A DNA stretch of 5,683 nucleotides from Gammaproteobacteria bacterium (GTDB lineage: Bacteria; Pseudomonadota; Gammaproteobacteria; GCF-002020875): contig JABHIC010000075.1 in the NCBI GenBank assembly GCA_018671205.1, forward strand, positions 1 to 5,683, in the 5' to 3' direction. Below, piece by piece: positions 4,592 through 5,683 of this stretch. The position numbers and the translations under genes were made by a program. Within the stretch, counting starts at the first letter, position 1, and the number at the start of each line of letters is the position of its first letter. The notes beneath the pieces were generated by a model, which saw nothing but the letters and a program-made list of their open reading frames with translations, ran no database searches and was not told where the DNA came from.

Positions 4592-5518
4592 ATGGAATAT
4601 CACGACTATTACAAAACATTAGGCGTCTCACGAGATGCCACACAGGATGAGATCAAAAAACAGTATCGGCGGCTCGCCCGAAAATACCATCCCGATGTCA
4701 GTAAAGAGCCCGATGCCGAACAGCGCTTTAAGGAGACGGCTGAGGCCTATGAGGTATTGAAAGACGCAGAGAAACGGCGCTCCTACGACCAGCTGGGGGC
4801 CAACTGGAAGGCCGGAGAGGAGTTCCGCCCTCCACCAGGCTGGGAACAGGCCTTTGGGGGAAGCCCGTTTGGTGGCGGCGTGGAGGGTCACAGTGACTTC
4901 TTCGAATCTATTTTTGGTGGCAATATGGGGGCTGGCATGGGAGGTGCTGGCTTCTCTGGTCGTGCCGCCCCGCCGCCCAACCAGACCCTGAGAATTACCA
5001 TACGGTTACGTGAGTCCTTTCAGGGGGGGCGTCGTGCGGTACAGATCCCGCAGATAGGTGCCAATGGGCAGCCCAATGGAGAACACAAGAAGCTGGAGAT
5101 CCGCATCCCAAAAGGGATTCAGGCGGGACAGAAAATTCGTCTAGCCGGGCAGGGTCGCTCGGCAATGGCCGGAGGCGCACGCGGAGACCTGCTACTAGAG
5201 GTCCGTTTTGAGGCGGATCCGCTGTTTCATCTGGAGGAGAAACAGATCCAGATGACGCTACCGATCACCCCCTGGGAGGCGGCTCTCGGAGGACGCATCA
5301 CTGTTCCAACACTGGGAGGTGACGTGGAACTCAAGGTGGCCGCAGGTGCACAGAGTGGGCAAAAGATGCGCCTCAAGGGACGGGGGTTACCGGGAAAACC
5401 GGCCGGAGACCAGCTCATCACGCTACAGATCCAGACCCCTCCTGCCGACAGTGACGAGATCAAACAGCTCTACCAGGCGCTGGAGCAGGAGAGTCAGTTT
5501 AATCCGCGCCAGTTTTAA
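4592..5518 (+). CDS. cbpA: CbpA-type J-domain co-chaperone (DnaJ class without zinc finger)
   Basis: The protein stimulates the ATPase of DnaK and delivers clients to it. In E. coli CbpA also binds curved DNA in the nucleoid. The length is 308 residues, close to E. coli CbpA (306). The J domain covers about 4-68 with the catalytic HPD at 33-35 in KYHPDVSKEPDAE and the QLGA end of helix IV. A Gly/Phe-rich region spans about 78-123 (SDFFESIFGG at 101-110). Two beta-rich client-binding domains follow: CTD-I about 129-208 and CTD-II about 209-285 (TPWEAALGG at 226-234). No CxxCxGxG repeats are present, which separates it from DnaJ. The start is fixed by the conserved MEYxDYYKxLGV N-terminus and an upstream in-frame stop (4556-4558). 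There is no Shine-Dalgarno sequence; C8 and T precede the ATG. A G7 run lies in codons 144-146. No cbpM follows: the next gene converges. Confidence 0.92.
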   Translation: MEYHDYYKTLGVSRDATQDEIKKQYRRLARKYHPDVSKEPDAEQRFKETAEAYEVLKDAEKRRSYDQLGANWKAGEEFRPPPGWEQAFGGSPFGGGVEGHSDFFESIFGGNMGAGMGGAGFSGRAAPPPNQTLRITIRLRESFQGGRRAVQIPQIGANGQPNGEHKKLEIRIPKGIQAGQKIRLAGQGRSAMAGGARGDLLLEVRFEADPLFHLEEKQIQMTLPITPWEAALGGRITVPTLGGDVELKVAAGAQSGQKMRLKGRGLPGKPAGDQLITLQIQTPPADSDEIKQLYQALEQESQFNPRQF

Positions 5519-5556
5519 TCCTCTAAAAATAGCAGTTTTTCCGTGATTCTAACCCG

Positions 5557-5683
5557 CTAAAACAGATCAATCTCTCCACTCTCAACAGGCTCAACCTTCG
5601 CTTTATTCATCGCCACAAGGTCATCAAAAAAGGTCACCTGGTTCCGGCCATTGTTCTTGCTGTAGTAGAACGCCTGATCGGCA
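5557..5683 (-). CDS. GGDEF-domain protein (putative diguanylate cyclase), C-terminal end only
   Basis: The last 41 codons are read leftward from the window edge to TAG (5559-5557). The visible start ADQAFYYSKNNGRNQVTFF matches the closing helix of GGDEF domains (ADxALYxAKxxGRNxV), which in active enzymes make the second messenger cyclic di-GMP from two GTP. A 20-residue acidic tail ends in EIDLF. The GGDEF active-site motif itself lies outside the window, so activity and any sensor domain cannot be judged. The gene converges with cbpA, with 38 bases between their stop codons and no GC-rich terminator hairpin in the gap. Confidence 0.85.
   Translation of the reverse strand, partial: ADQAFYYSKNNGRNQVTFFDDLVAMNKAKVEPVESGEIDLF

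Noticed and set aside
4995..5180. Minus-strand and alternative-frame open frames inside cbpA (also 4628-4891, 5227-5463, 5319-5546)
   Set aside because: They are shadows of a well-matched CbpA gene; composition is Arg/Pro/Ser-rich and no motifs are visible.
5519..5556. Terminator between cbpA and the GGDEF gene (AAAAA-TAGCAG-TTTTT)
   Set aside because: The possible stem is only A/T pairs with no GC-rich part, so it would be unstable. Convergent genes may be terminated in other ways.

Overview
The window looks like a piece of a gammaproteobacterial chromosome. Evidence: the 3' end of an enterobacterial-like pyrE, a zinc-finger-less CbpA-type J-protein close to E. coli CbpA, and a vitamin-B12-dependent (class II) ribonucleotide reductase split into two genes, the arrangement known from Pseudomonas aeruginosa (nrdJa/nrdJb). 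I see no integrase, transposase, tRNA, rRNA or CRISPR. The species cannot be named from this sequence.

Layout. The left edge holds the last 71 codons of pyrE on the + strand. It converges, across a GC-rich imperfect hairpin (about 228-292) that could terminate transcription both ways, with a minus-strand block. In transcription order (right to left) that block is nrdJa (4216-2051), nrdJb (1964-1230), an MlaC/Ttg2D-like periplasmic protein (1193-486) and an unannotated 43-residue predicted single-pass membrane protein (422-291). The gaps are 86, 36 and 63 bases. No convincing terminator separates them, so one transcription unit is plausible. Weak internal promoter matches exist.

NrdJa and NrdJb together should make one adenosylcobalamin-dependent reductase. 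NrdJa carries the catalytic barrel with the radical and redox cysteines. NrdJb carries the TSCPD domain and the C-terminal cysteine cluster normally found at the end of one-chain NrdJ. The mlaC-like gene downstream has no obvious biochemical link to nucleotide reduction.

A 375-base AT-rich region (4217-4591) separates nrdJa from the divergent cbpA-like gene (4592-5518, +). It is the most structured non-coding part. It holds two NrdR-box-like palindromes, a perfect DnaA box (TTATCCACA) with two weaker box-like copies in tandem, a 7-bp hairpin, a 7-bp inverted repeat near the cbpA start, and three separate runs of exactly eight C. One run sits in the Shine-Dalgarno position of nrdJa (as G8 on its strand). 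Another sits immediately before the cbpA start, which has no Shine-Dalgarno sequence. The right edge holds the last 41 codons of a GGDEF-domain protein on the minus strand, converging with cbpA.

I found no clearly new multi-gene system. The most worthwhile leads are the regulatory architecture and C8 tracts of the nrdJa/cbpA divergent region, the small membrane protein, and the mlaC-like gene attached to the reductase genes.
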